From assembly GCA_038330085.1 (NCBI GenBank), contig JBBQNP010000002.1, positions 29,293 to 93,292 of the forward strand: a stretch of DNA of 64,000 nt. The letters are read 5' to 3'. Position numbers and translations under genes: made by a program. The notes beneath the pieces are model-generated. The model did not search any database and had not been told where the DNA came from. It saw only the letters and a program-made list of their open reading frames with translations. The DNA comes from JAEUIA01 sp038330085. Its GTDB lineage: Bacteria; Planctomycetota; UBA1135; GCA-002686595. Position 1 is the stretch's first letter, and the number at the start of each line of letters is the position of its first letter. Below, piece by piece: positions 33,125-42,524 of this stretch.

Positions 33125-34231
33125 CAAAAAGGTACCTACATCCACGAGAAGCCCGGCTGGCCCGTCTTCGCCTGGGAGGACGAGAAACTCGTCCGATTGC
33201 TCGCCGCAGTGCGGCATCAGCAAGGTCGCCTGCTCGGCAAGATGGAATCGCTGGGCTTCGAAGTGCGGTCGGAAGCCAGCCTCGTCGCGCTCACCCGAGA
33301 CGTGGTGACCTCGTCCGCGATCGAGGGCGAGGAGTTGAACGCGGATGAAGTGCGCTCCTCGATCGCGCGCAGGCTGGGCCTCGACGTCGGTGGTCTGCCG
33401 AAGGCCGGACGTGATGTCGAAGGCGTCGTCGAGATGATGCTCGACGCGACACAACGCTTCGAAGCGCCGCTCACGAAGCAGCGGCTCTTCGATTGGCATT
33501 CCGCACTGTTCCCCACCGGGCGCAGCGGGTTGATGCGCATCAGGATCGGTGCATGGCGCACCGCGGATTCCGGTCCGATGCAGGTGGTGTCCGGCCCGAT
33601 GGGCCGCGAGAGGGTGCACTTCGAAGCACCCGTTGCGGAACGAATACCTGCGGAGATGAAGCGGTTCATCGACGCGTTCAACGCCAAGGCGACCGTCGAC
33701 CCGGTGCTCGCTGCGGCGATCGCGCACCTGTGGTTCGTCACGATCCATCCGTTCGAGGACGGCAACGGTCGGATCGCGCGCGCGATCGCCGACATGGCGC
33801 TCGCGCGGGCCGACGGCACGCAGGAGCGCTTCTACAGCATGTCATCTCAACTCGAGGCGGAGCGGAAGGACTACTACAGCGAGCTCGAGACGGTGCAGCG
33901 CGGAGGGTTGAACATCACAGGTTGGCTCGTGTGGTTTCTGGGATGTCTGGGACGCGCCATCGATGGGGCAGACGGAATGCTCTCCGCAGTGCTTCACAAG
34001 GCAAAGGTCTGGCAGCACGTCAGCCAGACATCGATCAACGATCGCCAGCGTCTCGTCATCGAGCGCATGCTGAACGGCTTCCAAGGCTTCCTGTCGACGT
34101 CGAAGTACGCGAAGCTCGCCAAGTGCTCGACCGACACGGCGCTGCGCGACATACGCGAGCTCGTGGAGCACGGCATCCTGATGCAGAACGCGAGCGGCGG
34201 GCGCAGCACGAGCTATCGGCTGGTGGACTGA
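33119..34231 (+). CDS. Fic-domain protein with inhibitory motif and C-terminal winged helix (paralog 1)
   Basis: The 370-residue protein starts at an ATG inside an operator-like palindrome. The catalytic Fic motif HPFEDGNGRIAR begins at His210 and is complete, so transfer of AMP (or another nucleotide) to a hydroxyl is expected. An N-terminal inhibitory motif SSAIEGEE near residues 65-72 matches the class II [S/T]xxxE[G/N] type, so activity would be self-restrained. The last ~70 residues (LSTSKYAKLAKCSTDTALRDIRELVEHGIL) form a winged helix. The layout is that of Fic/DUF4172-type proteins, which may regulate their own gene. About three quarters of residues match the second Fic protein at 46947. 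Confidence 0.93.
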   Translation: MRQKGTYIHEKPGWPVFAWEDEKLVRLLAAVRHQQGRLLGKMESLGFEVRSEASLVALTRDVVTSSAIEGEELNADEVRSSIARRLGLDVGGLPKAGRDVEGVVEMMLDATQRFEAPLTKQRLFDWHSALFPTGRSGLMRIRIGAWRTADSGPMQVVSGPMGRERVHFEAPVAERIPAEMKRFIDAFNAKATVDPVLAAAIAHLWFVTIHPFEDGNGRIARAIADMALARADGTQERFYSMSSQLEAERKDYYSELETVQRGGLNITGWLVWFLGCLGRAIDGADGMLSAVLHKAKVWQHVSQTSINDRQRLVIERMLNGFQGFLSTSKYAKLAKCSTDTALRDIRELVEHGILMQNASGGRSTSYRLVD

Positions 34232-34278
34232 CAGGGTCCGGATCGCTGACTGCGGAGGCTGGCCTCCCCTGCGTAGTC

Positions 34279-36228
34279 TCACCGACTCGACGATTCGTCC
34301 TTCGCGCTCGCCCCGTTGGGACGCTCGCCTTCGAGGTGCGTCAGGAGCTCGACCATCCGTTCGAGCAGCGCGGCATCGGAGGGCTGGCCGAAGTTGCGCA
34401 GCGCGACCTCCTTGACGAACAGGTGCACGAGGTAGCGCAAGCGGCGCGCTTCCGAGTTCTCGACGAGCCGGTAGTCGCGGTGCGCGCCGTTGAACTGCCA
34501 ACTGCCCGCGACGAGGCGCGAGCGCCAGGTCTCACCCGGCGCGCTGACCGCTTCGGGTTCGGGGATCCCGGACACGCGCTCTTGCGCGGCGAGTTCGGCC
34601 AGGACTTCGATCTCGACGTACGCCTCGACCACGGTTCCATCTTGTCGCGCGCGCACGACGATGCGTCCGCTGCCGGGCTCATCCGACGCCGCGAAGCGCG
34701 CTTCGTTCGACGAGGCGACCAGCGTTCCCGTGCCGTCGAGACGCCAATCCCAATTGATTGCGCCCTCCGGCGTGCGTCCGTCTTCGTCGAGCGCGCGTGC
34801 GCGCAACGTACGCACGGCACCGGGAGCCACGCGCAGCTTCGACGGCGTCACGCGCACTCGGTGCAGCGGACCAGGTGGGAACAGCGCGGGCTCGGATGCG
34901 GCGTAGGTTTCCGATTCGGACCTCGCCTCGGTGACAGGGCGGGGTTCGGCGGTCTCGCCGGTTTCCAACTCAGCGCCGCGCGAGAGCGAGTTCGCGAACT
35001 CACCGTCCGCTTCGTTCCCTGCGGCTGTTCCACGCGCTCCCGGAACGCCGACATCGGCGCGTTCGCCGTTGCGCGTCGCATCGGCGCCGCGCCCGCGCAC
35101 GTCGAACAAGTCGTACTCCGGCAGCGAGCTCGCGACCCGCCGGAACGCGCGACGAATTTCGCGCGCCATGTTCTTGTTCTTCTGCTCGGAGCGAACGCGC
35201 TCGTCGTCGTGGATCAGCGCCATCAGCTCCATCTCGAGCGGAGCGAGCGCCGTGAGGAACGCGAGCGCTGCCTCATCGCGCTGGAAACCGCGTCGCGTTC
35301 CAGGCGCGACCTCGAGCTCGGGAAAGTCGATCACGCCCTCGATGCGGCCCGATGCCCACGGACCGAGGCGGCCGTCCTCGTCGAAGGCCTGAATCATGTC
35401 GTCGAGCACGGTGGTTCCCCCGCACGCGAGCTGCACGTGCCCGTGCCGCTCTTCCTCGGACGAGATGAGATAGAGCTCGAGCCGCGCTTCCTCCCGACCA
35501 GGCACGGGCAGCTCCGAAAGCTGCGCGAGGTGTCGCCCGAGAAAGCGCATCGGTCGCACGACGAAGTGCTTGTGCGCGCGCCCGCGAGAGACGCGGTCGT
35601 GGATGTGCAGCTCGACGTCGCGTCCGAGAAGTTGTCCGCGCAATTCGCTCGCGAGGTACGCCTGCAGACGACCCGGTCGGATCTGTCGCGCAGCACCCTC
35701 GTGCACGAAGCGGATCACGACTTCGGTGGACGTCGGCGTTTCACCGATGGAGCGCGCGCGCAGTCGTTCGATGATCGCGTCGGACTTTTCCTCCTCGAGG
35801 CGCAAGACCCAACCTTCTTCGCTGCCGACGCGCGTGCGGATCTCCATGTTGCGGCCGACGGACCAGAAGCCGAGCAGACCGATGCCGTACTTGCCGAGCG
35901 CCATGAGCTCGCGCCGCTGCGAAGGTGTGAGGTCGCGCTTGTGCGAGTGACCGATGGTGGTCGCGATGCGGCGCAGCGCTTCCTCGCGCGGCAGGTCGGG
36001 AAACACTCCCGCTCCGTCGTCGAGGACCTTCAACACGCGCGCGCCCTTGTCGTTGAGCCACGTGATCTCGATGCGCCGCGCACCCGCGTCGAGCGAGTTC
36101 TGGACGAGCTCGCAGACCGCCTTGCGCGGATCGTTCTGACTGCGCGCGAGCAGTCGGATGAGATCGAAGGAGTCGGCGGGCTTGAGCTTGACGCGACTCG
36201 GTTTGTGGGGGGACGGTCGGGCAGTCAT
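34279..36228 (-). CDS. GHKL-type ATPase (HSP90/MORC-like N-terminal domain)
   Basis: This 649-residue protein has a Bergerat ATP-binding fold in its first ~220 residues: N-box AVCELVQNSLDAGARRIEI with the Mg-binding Asn, G1 box LKVLDDGAGVF, and the GKYGIGLLGFW lid. Residues 220-380 resemble an S5-like transducer domain. The region from about 400 to 470 is low-complexity, followed by a beta-rich segment and a C-terminal helical region. No kinase H-box or HSP90 C-terminal domain is present, so it belongs to the broad MORC/paraMORC or HATPase_c_3 group, some of which act in genome defence or DNA manipulation. It is convergent with the first Fic gene, 47 bases apart. Confidence 0.82.
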   Translation of the reverse strand: MTARPSPHKPSRVKLKPADSFDLIRLLARSQNDPRKAVCELVQNSLDAGARRIEITWLNDKGARVLKVLDDGAGVFPDLPREEALRRIATTIGHSHKRDLTPSQRRELMALGKYGIGLLGFWSVGRNMEIRTRVGSEEGWVLRLEEEKSDAIIERLRARSIGETPTSTEVVIRFVHEGAARQIRPGRLQAYLASELRGQLLGRDVELHIHDRVSRGRAHKHFVVRPMRFLGRHLAQLSELPVPGREEARLELYLISSEEERHGHVQLACGGTTVLDDMIQAFDEDGRLGPWASGRIEGVIDFPELEVAPGTRRGFQRDEAALAFLTALAPLEMELMALIHDDERVRSEQKNKNMAREIRRAFRRVASSLPEYDLFDVRGRGADATRNGERADVGVPGARGTAAGNEADGEFANSLSRGAELETGETAEPRPVTEARSESETYAASEPALFPPGPLHRVRVTPSKLRVAPGAVRTLRARALDEDGRTPEGAINWDWRLDGTGTLVASSNEARFAASDEPGSGRIVVRARQDGTVVEAYVEIEVLAELAAQERVSGIPEPEAVSAPGETWRSRLVAGSWQFNGAHRDYRLVENSEARRLRYLVHLFVKEVALRNFGQPSDAALLERMVELLTHLEGERPNGASAKDESSSR

Positions 36229-36306
36229 CAGGCGGGAGAGGATAGCTTGGGGACAGTCTTTCGGGGCCCATCACGCCAGTGCCGCTAGATGAGTGGGGTG
36301 CGTCCG

Positions 36307-37203
36307 TCAGTTGGATCCCTCGCCGCGTGCAGCGCTGCACTGCACCGCGCAGAACCCCTGCAGGAAATCGAACGCCGAATCGCCCTCGTTCGGGAAGCCG
36401 ACGTGCGGGTCCACGCGCCGCAGTTCCGGCCCGAGCTCGCGCAGGATCCGCGCCACCTCGACACGCCGGACTCGCTCGGTCGCGTCTGCGATCTCCTCGG
36501 TGAGGTCAATGGTCGCGAGCAGGATGCGGCACAAAGCGCGCTGACTCGTGCGGATCCGCGGCAACGGCCCGAACAGGTTCTCGAGCTCGGAACGACGATT
36601 CAGCGAATACCTGCGGGAGTTCCCCACCGTCGTCGCGTGGATCATGCCCGCGATCGTCAGGCCCTCGAGCGCTTCGGCCACGCCACGCTTCGTGAAGCGC
36701 ACCTCGCTTGCCAGATCACGGACATCGAAGGCGCGATCCTGTTCCTCGAGCAGTAGCACTCTGAAGATCTCGCTGCGTGCCGTGGTTCCGAGCAGACCTC
36801 TGCCTCGCAAGGCGACGGTCGAACCAAAGGCTCGTTCGGGCAACCGCGACTTGCCTGACGCAACCCAGTCGAATGCCTCGCTCGCATCTGGCCAGCGCTG
36901 CTTCGTTGCGCGTTGCAACGTAGCCGCGTATCTCCCTCACGACAGGTTGGACGAACTGTCGCGGACGACATGCGCCAAGCGCGAACGCGAGATCCACGCA
37001 GCGTTCGCGACACACCAGTCGATGGACTCGTCATGCAGGCGAGGATCGGCATCACCGAGGCAGCCGGTCAGCACAATGAGCGCCTCGATGTCCACGCAAG
37101 CCGCGAAGGTCTCGGCGTTCCATCCGCTCACGCCGAGTGCGGACCATGCGCTCCAGGCGTAGTCGACGAGGAGATCCTTCTCGAAGGTCCTAGAGCTCGC
37201 CAT
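36307..37203 (-). pseudogene. winged-helix partner of a nucleotidyltransferase module, interrupted by an in-frame TGA
   Basis: Two open stretches in the same frame, 37203-36937 (88 codons) and 36936-36307, are separated only by a TGA at 36937-36939. The first part reads VDIEALIVLTGCLGDADPRLHDESIDWCVANAAWI; the second has SGKSRLPE, LLGTTARSEIFRVLLLEEQDRAFDVRDLASEV and KRGVAEALEGLTIAGMI, a winged helix. Read through, the length of about 298 residues suits one protein, so a CGA-to-TGA change is the simplest cause. The same C-terminus recurs as a fragment at 53733. It overlaps the broken nucleotidyltransferase gene upstream by 14 bases, as expected for a two-gene toxin-antitoxin-like unit. Confidence 0.75.
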
Positions 37204-37541
37204 CCGCCACCTTCACGCCGAATAAGTTCAGGGCGTTGCTCAACGACCCGCGGAATCCATCGGAGGGATCCTGGGTGCGGCACCACTTCGCAGCCGTGAG
37301 CAACTCCGATCGTGTGGGACTCAGTGCCTGCAGGTCAACGACGTGCTTGCTGCGCGGACCATGGTCTGCCGCGGCGTAGAGCTTGAAATGAATTTGATCC
37401 AAGCGGCTCGCCAAGTGAATCGTGAGCGTGTTGTAGTGACGCACGAGGCAGCGCTGCACGAACCCCGCTGGAAGTCCGAACTCGAACAACGCCGAGGGTT
37501 GCGAGGGCCTCTTCGAGGGTGTCCGGATCCAGGGGTTGCAT
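37190..37541 (-). pseudogene. truncated nucleotidyltransferase-like gene (internal deletion)
   Basis: The first ~17 codons from an ATG at 37541 read MQPLDPDTLEEALATLG, then the frame shifts directly to a stretch reading LFEFGLPAGFVQRCLVRHYNTLTIHLASRLDQIHFKLYAAADHG... to a stop at 37190. The two pieces look like the start and the C-terminal half of a DUF6036-type nucleotidyltransferase, with the catalytic GG(S/T)...DxD middle deleted. The remaining sequence keeps good codon use, so the loss is recent. It is followed, overlapping by 14 bases, by the interrupted winged-helix gene. Confidence 0.7.
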
Positions 37542-37560
37542 CGCAGATTAATTTCTCGAC

Positions 37561-37581
37561 TCGATCATATTATCTGATCGA
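37561..37581. promoter_or_regulatory. AT-rich inverted repeat TCGATCA-N7-TGATCGA
   Basis: Perfect 7-base arms with a TATTATC loop lie between the end of the RND gene and the start of the broken nucleotidyltransferase gene, both on the minus strand. Read on that strand it contains GATAAT, so it may be the promoter/operator of the relic or a terminator for the pump operon. Confidence 0.5.
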
Positions 37582-37621
37582 CCGTGCTTCTCGCGACGTC
37601 CCGCTCCCGGCATCGACAGCC

Positions 37622-40600
37622 TCAATCGCCGGCCCCATGCCCGGGCACCTTCTCGTACAGCATCCAGTACACGAGCGGGATCACGAACAGAGTGAACACC
37701 GTCGACGCGATCAAACCGAAGATCAGCGCCCACGCGAGCCCGGAGAAGATCGGATCGATCGTGATCGGGATCGCCGACAGCATCGCGGCGGCCACGACGA
37801 GCAGGATCGGACGCAGGCGCACGGCTCCCGCCTCGAGCACCGCGTCCATGAACGGCCGTCCGCGCCGCAGCAAGTGGTGGATGAAGTCGACGAGGATGAT
37901 CGACTGGCGCGTGACGATCCCCGACAGCGCGATCATCCCGATCATCGCGGTCGCGGTGAAGAACACCGGGTCGGCGTACCCTCCGACGGTACGGCCCGTG
38001 ACGAGCCCGAGCACCCAGAACCCGGGCATGATGCCGACCATCGTCAGCGGGATGGAGAGCATCACGATGATCGGGATCACGAACGACCCGGTCTGCGCGA
38101 CCAGCAGCACGTAGATCATGATCAGCGCAGCGCCGAACGCGAGACCGAGGTCGCGGAACACGTCGAGCGTGATCTTCCACTCGCCTTCGCCGGACCACAC
38201 GACGTGCGAGCCGTCGATCGTGTTCCACGGGATGCCGCCGCCGCGGAACAGATGCGAACGTCCGGCGAGCGCGCGCGGCTTCGAACCATCGAGCCAGCCG
38301 CCGGCGGTGCGCGTTGCCCTGCTCGTCGGCGCCGCACCGGCGTCGGCCTGGTCGGCCATCACGTCGACGACCACGTCGGCCGGAGGACGGCCGGCTGTTT
38401 CGGCGAATACGTAGACCACGCGCACGAGGTTCTTGTGGTAGATCGCCTGCTCGGCGTCGCGCTCTTCCCAACGCCCCAGCTCGGCGAGCGGCACGAGGTT
38501 GCTTGCCGCATCGGACCGTCCTCGCACTTGCACGCGCCCGAGATCTGCGGCGCTGGAACGGTCGGCGCGCGGCAAGCGAGCGACGATCGCGAGCGGCTGC
38601 CGTTCGCCGGGCGCGTGCACGATCCCGATCTCGGCTCCCGACAGCGCAGCCTGCACGGTCTCGGCGATCTCGGCGACGCTGACTCCGTTCAACGCGGCCT
38701 TCTCCTGGTCGGGCCGGAACACGAGCTCGCGATGAACGGCTTCGACGGTGTCGTCGGGCTCGACGACGCCCGGCTCGGCGGCGAGACGGCGCCGGACCAG
38801 CTCGGCCGCGTCGCAGATCCGCGCGTAGTCGAGATCGTCGCGACCGTAGACCTCCGCCGCGATCGTGTCGATCACCGGCGGACCGGGCGGCAGCTCGACG
38901 ATCTTCAGCCGCGCGCCCGCCTTCGACGCGATCGAGGCGAGCTCGTCGCGCTCGCGCAGGCCGAGCGTGTGGCTCGCGTCCCGGCGCGATTTCTTGCCGA
39001 CCAGGTTGACGCGGATCTCGGCCTGGTAGGGCATCGTGCGCAAGTAGTAGTGGCGCACGAGCCCGTTGAAATCGATCGGCGACGGGCTGCCGACGTACGA
39101 CGTGAAGTCGGTCACCTCGGGAATGCGTGCGACCGCCGCTTCCAGCTCGCGCGCGACCGCGTCGGTGCGCTCCAGCGTCGTCCCCTCGTCCGCATTGACG
39201 AGCAGGAGGAGCTCCGCCTTGTTGTCGAACGGCAGCATCTTGAGCGGGACCTGCCGGAACGCGGCCAGCAACGCCGCCGCGCACGTCAGCAGGAACACGA
39301 CGCCGAGGAACGTCCACGCGCGCGTGCGCGACTCGAGCAGTGGTCGCAGGAGAGTGCGCAACACGCGGTACTGGACGCTGGCGCGGGCAGTGACGAACTC
39401 CTCCTGGTCTCCGATGCCCGGCGCGGAGCCGTGACCGCCCCCCGCTGCCCACGGACGCCGCTTCAACAGATGGAAGGCGAGCCACGGCGTGATCGTGAAC
39501 GCGACGACCATCGACATGACCATCGTCACCGGCACGTTGAGCGCCATCGGCCGCATGTACGGCCCCATCATCCCGGTGATGAAGAACAGCGGCAGGAAGC
39601 TGGCGATGACAGCGAAGGTGGCCGCGATGAGCGGCGGCCGGATCTCGCTGACCGCTTCGAGGGTGATCGCGCGTGTCGCCTTGCGCCGCAACCCGAAGTG
39701 GCGCGCGATGTTCTCGACGTCGACGATCGGATCGTCGACGAGCAGACCCAGCGACAGGATCAGCGCGAACAGCGTGACGCGGTTGATCGTGTAGCCCGCG
39801 AGCATGTTCACCGCGAGCGTGAGACCGAACACCACGGGGACCGCCACCGCGACCACGAGTGCTTCGCGCCATCCCAATCCGATCGTCAGCAAGGCGACGA
39901 CGATCAGGATGGCGACCCACAGACCCTCGATGAGGTCGGACACCTTCTCGTCGGCGGTCAGCCCGCTGTTGCGAGTGACGACGAGATCGATCCCGTCCGG
40001 CACCATCTCGCCGCGCAGTCGTTCCGCTTCGCGCAGCACCGCCTCGGCGACGTGGACCGCGTTGGTGCCCTTCTTCTTCGCGACGGAGATCGTGACGGCC
40101 GGCATGCTCGCCGCGGGATCGGTCGCCGCGCCGTGCGCCGTAGCCGGTGCGGTCCCTCCGATCACGGATCCGGCCGCGTGCGCGTGCATTTCGAAGCCGC
40201 GTCCCGGTCCCCATCCGTGCCGCACGTACGTCGAGCGCTCCGCGGGACCGTCCTCGATGCGCGCGACCTCGCGCAGGTACACCGGGGTCCCTTGTGCGAC
40301 GCCGACGACGAGGTTCCCGAGATCCGCCGCGTCGCGCACGACCGTTCCCGTGCGCACGCTGATCGCCTCGTCCTCGCGCTCGATCGTTCCCGACGGGAGC
40401 ACCATGTCCGCCGCCTGCACCGCGCGCTGCACGTCGAGCAGCGCGAGCCCGCGCCCGGCGATCGTCTCGCGATCCACGTACACCGAGAGCTTCCGCGGCG
40501 ACCCGCCGGTGATCGTCACACGCGACGTGTCCGCGACCGTGGCCAGGCGCGCAGCCGCTTCTTCAGCGACGCGACGCAGCGTGTACTCGTCCGCGTCCGC

Positions 40601-41122
40601 CGCCGTCTCGTTGCGACCGCACAAGGTGAGCGTGACCATCGGCACGTCGTCGATCTCGACCGGCTTCATCACCCAGCTCGCCACGCTCGGCGGTACGAGC
40701 TCCTTGTTCTCCTCGAGCTTCTTGAAGAGGCGCACGAGCGACCGCTCGCGGTCCTCCCCGACGAAGAAGCGCACGGTGACGACGGCCGAGTCCGTGCGCG
40801 ACGTCGAGTAGACGTACTCGACGCCGTCGACCTGGTAGAGGACGCGCTCGAGCGGCGTGGTGACGAGGCGCTCGACCTCCTGGGCCGAGAGCCCCGGCGC
40901 ACTCACGTAGAGGTCGGCCAGTGGCACGACGATCTGCGGGTCCTCTTCGCGCGGCGTCACGAGCAGCGCCCCCGCGCCGACCGCGACCGAGATCACGAGC
41001 AGGATCAGCGAGAGGTTCGAGTGCAGGAACGTCCGGACGATCCCGTTGATCCAGCCGCCGCTCGCAGGTTCATGTCCCTCTGCACCAGCGTCCGCATCCG
41101 GGTCCAAGGGCGGCGCAGTCAC
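37622..41122 (-). CDS. RND efflux transporter permease (second system)
   Basis: The GTG at 41122 gives 1166 residues, long for the family because of a ~25-residue N-terminal extension and periplasmic insertions. The first helix is SNLSLILLVISVAVGAGALLV, followed by TPREEDPQIVVPLADLYVSAPGLSAQEVERLVTTPLE, typical of the AcrB/HAE1-like branch often found without its own outer-membrane gene. Charged TM4 residues are present in FALILSLGLLVDDPIVDVENI. It is a proton-driven exporter in the inner membrane. The gene starts three bases after the adaptor gene stops. A channel subunit is not encoded nearby. The pump is a different subfamily from the fused one at 4317. Confidence 0.92.
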   Translation of the reverse strand: MTAPPLDPDADAGAEGHEPASGGWINGIVRTFLHSNLSLILLVISVAVGAGALLVTPREEDPQIVVPLADLYVSAPGLSAQEVERLVTTPLERVLYQVDGVEYVYSTSRTDSAVVTVRFFVGEDRERSLVRLFKKLEENKELVPPSVASWVMKPVEIDDVPMVTLTLCGRNETAADADEYTLRRVAEEAAARLATVADTSRVTITGGSPRKLSVYVDRETIAGRGLALLDVQRAVQAADMVLPSGTIEREDEAISVRTGTVVRDAADLGNLVVGVAQGTPVYLREVARIEDGPAERSTYVRHGWGPGRGFEMHAHAAGSVIGGTAPATAHGAATDPAASMPAVTISVAKKKGTNAVHVAEAVLREAERLRGEMVPDGIDLVVTRNSGLTADEKVSDLIEGLWVAILIVVALLTIGLGWREALVVAVAVPVVFGLTLAVNMLAGYTINRVTLFALILSLGLLVDDPIVDVENIARHFGLRRKATRAITLEAVSEIRPPLIAATFAVIASFLPLFFITGMMGPYMRPMALNVPVTMVMSMVVAFTITPWLAFHLLKRRPWAAGGGHGSAPGIGDQEEFVTARASVQYRVLRTLLRPLLESRTRAWTFLGVVFLLTCAAALLAAFRQVPLKMLPFDNKAELLLLVNADEGTTLERTDAVARELEAAVARIPEVTDFTSYVGSPSPIDFNGLVRHYYLRTMPYQAEIRVNLVGKKSRRDASHTLGLRERDELASIASKAGARLKIVELPPGPPVIDTIAAEVYGRDDLDYARICDAAELVRRRLAAEPGVVEPDDTVEAVHRELVFRPDQEKAALNGVSVAEIAETVQAALSGAEIGIVHAPGERQPLAIVARLPRADRSSAADLGRVQVRGRSDAASNLVPLAELGRWEERDAEQAIYHKNLVRVVYVFAETAGRPPADVVVDVMADQADAGAAPTSRATRTAGGWLDGSKPRALAGRSHLFRGGGIPWNTIDGSHVVWSGEGEWKITLDVFRDLGLAFGAALIMIYVLLVAQTGSFVIPIIVMLSIPLTMVGIMPGFWVLGLVTGRTVGGYADPVFFTATAMIGMIALSGIVTRQSIILVDFIHHLLRRGRPFMDAVLEAGAVRLRPILLVVAAAMLSAIPITIDPIFSGLAWALIFGLIASTVFTLFVIPLVYWMLYEKVPGHGAGD

Positions 41123-41125
41123 GGA

Positions 41126-42235
41126 TCAGTGCCTTCCTGGCGAAGCCGGAGCATCGACGACGATTTTCTCGCCGGCGACGAGTCCGGACAGTACTTCGAC
41201 CTGTCCGTCGAGCGTGCGTCCGAGTCGCACGGCCCGCCGCTCGCGCCGACCCTCGACGGCGACGTCGACGCATTCGAGCTGACCGATCGTGTGGATCGCG
41301 TCGTGCGGGATCAGGAGCACGCTCTCTTCGCCGATCGGGATCGACAAGCGTCCGAACATCCCCGTGTACACGCCCTCGGGACACGGGCCGGTGACTTTGA
41401 CCTGGAACGTGCGGCTGGCGGATTCCGCTTCGGGGACGATCTCGCTCACGGTGCCGGAGCAGGTGTGGTCGAGCGCGTCGACCTTGACCGACACGGCTCC
41501 GCCGACGTGGAGGAAGCGCGAGAGCGACTCGCGCACGCTCGCGACCATCTGCATCTGCTTGGCGTCGAGCAGCGTGACCACGATCTGTCCCGGAGTGACG
41601 GTGTCGCCCGCGTTCACGCGCTTGTCGATGACGGTGCCGTCGATCGGACTCTTGATCGTGGCGTAGCTCATGATGCTCTCGGCTTCGGTCAACGCCTGCT
41701 GGGCGCGCGCGAGGCCGGCTTCGGCGCCTGTGGTCGCATTCACGGCGCGGTCTTTCTCGATCGCTGCGACGGCTTCCTTCTCGAAACCGGCGCGCAAGCG
41801 CGACTCTTCCGCGCGCGCCTGGGTCAGTACGGCCTGGGCTTGCTCGATCGCCGACTGCGCCTGCGCGCGGCGCGCCTCGAGGTCCGCTTTCTCGAGCTCC
41901 ACGAGGACTTCGCCGCGCGTGACGAGTTGACCGGCGATGACGTTCACCTGCATGACGCGCGCGAGGAGGCGCGACGCGAGCTCGATGCGGTGCACGGGTT
42001 GGATCGTGCCGACCGCAGTCTCTTCGAGCGGCAGCGTGCGAACGTCGACCGCGACGACGCGCCCCGATCCGATCGGTCGTGTTGCAGGTGCCGCAGTCGA
42101 GTCGTGCGCGACCTTGGGCTGGAACACGCCGACGAGCCACAGCATGAGCACGACGACTCCGACTGCGAACGCCGCGAGCACCGTCGTGACGATCAGCCAG
42201 CGAGGGAGGCGCCTGCGCCCGAGCTTCGACGTCAC
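41126..42235 (-). CDS. RND efflux periplasmic adaptor (second system)
   Basis: The 369-residue protein has an N-terminal anchor helix at about residues 12-36 (WLIVTTVLAAFAVGVVVLMLWLVGVF). A lipoyl domain is split around a long coiled coil: SRLLARVMQVNVIAGQLVTRGEVLVELE near 85-112, the coiled coil 113-175 rich in Ala, Gln and Glu, and SYATIKSPIDGTVIDKRVNAGDTV after it. Beta-barrel and membrane-proximal domains follow. It is an HlyD/AcrA-type adaptor and is the first gene of the operon with the pump whose GTG start lies three bases downstream. Confidence 0.92.
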   Translation of the reverse strand: MTSKLGRRRLPRWLIVTTVLAAFAVGVVVLMLWLVGVFQPKVAHDSTAAPATRPIGSGRVVAVDVRTLPLEETAVGTIQPVHRIELASRLLARVMQVNVIAGQLVTRGEVLVELEKADLEARRAQAQSAIEQAQAVLTQARAEESRLRAGFEKEAVAAIEKDRAVNATTGAEAGLARAQQALTEAESIMSYATIKSPIDGTVIDKRVNAGDTVTPGQIVVTLLDAKQMQMVASVRESLSRFLHVGGAVSVKVDALDHTCSGTVSEIVPEAESASRTFQVKVTGPCPEGVYTGMFGRLSIPIGEESVLLIPHDAIHTIGQLECVDVAVEGRRERRAVRLGRTLDGQVEVLSGLVAGEKIVVDAPASPGRH

Positions 42236-42524
42236 GGAAGATGTCTCCGATCGTCGATCCTACGTGCTCTCTTCGAGGTGGTCATGGCGGGAGACAGTGA
42301 CGATTCGCCGAAGCAGGCGGGGTGAACGCAGCGGCTCATGCGCCCCGACGAGAGAGTGTCGCAGAAGTCCCCCCGTGATCGAGTACGCACTTCGGCCGAG
42401 CGGCTTGCTCCGATGGGCGTATGGCCTGCTCGAGCGGCGAGCGCCTATCTTCGTGTGTCGAGTCGTCGCGAGCGGAGCGCCGCCCACGCAGAGTGTCCCG
42501 AGAGAGGTTCGAAAGAAGATTCCC

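Noticed and set aside
36937..36939. TGA as selenocysteine codon
   Set aside because: No hairpin of the bacterial SECIS kind seen just downstream, the family has no selenoprotein members I know, and the partner gene is broken too.
37343..42325. 1660-codon plus-strand open frame across the second RND operon
   Set aside because: Opposite strand to two well-recognised genes; composition dominated by Arg, Asp and His, typical of antisense frames in GC-rich DNA.
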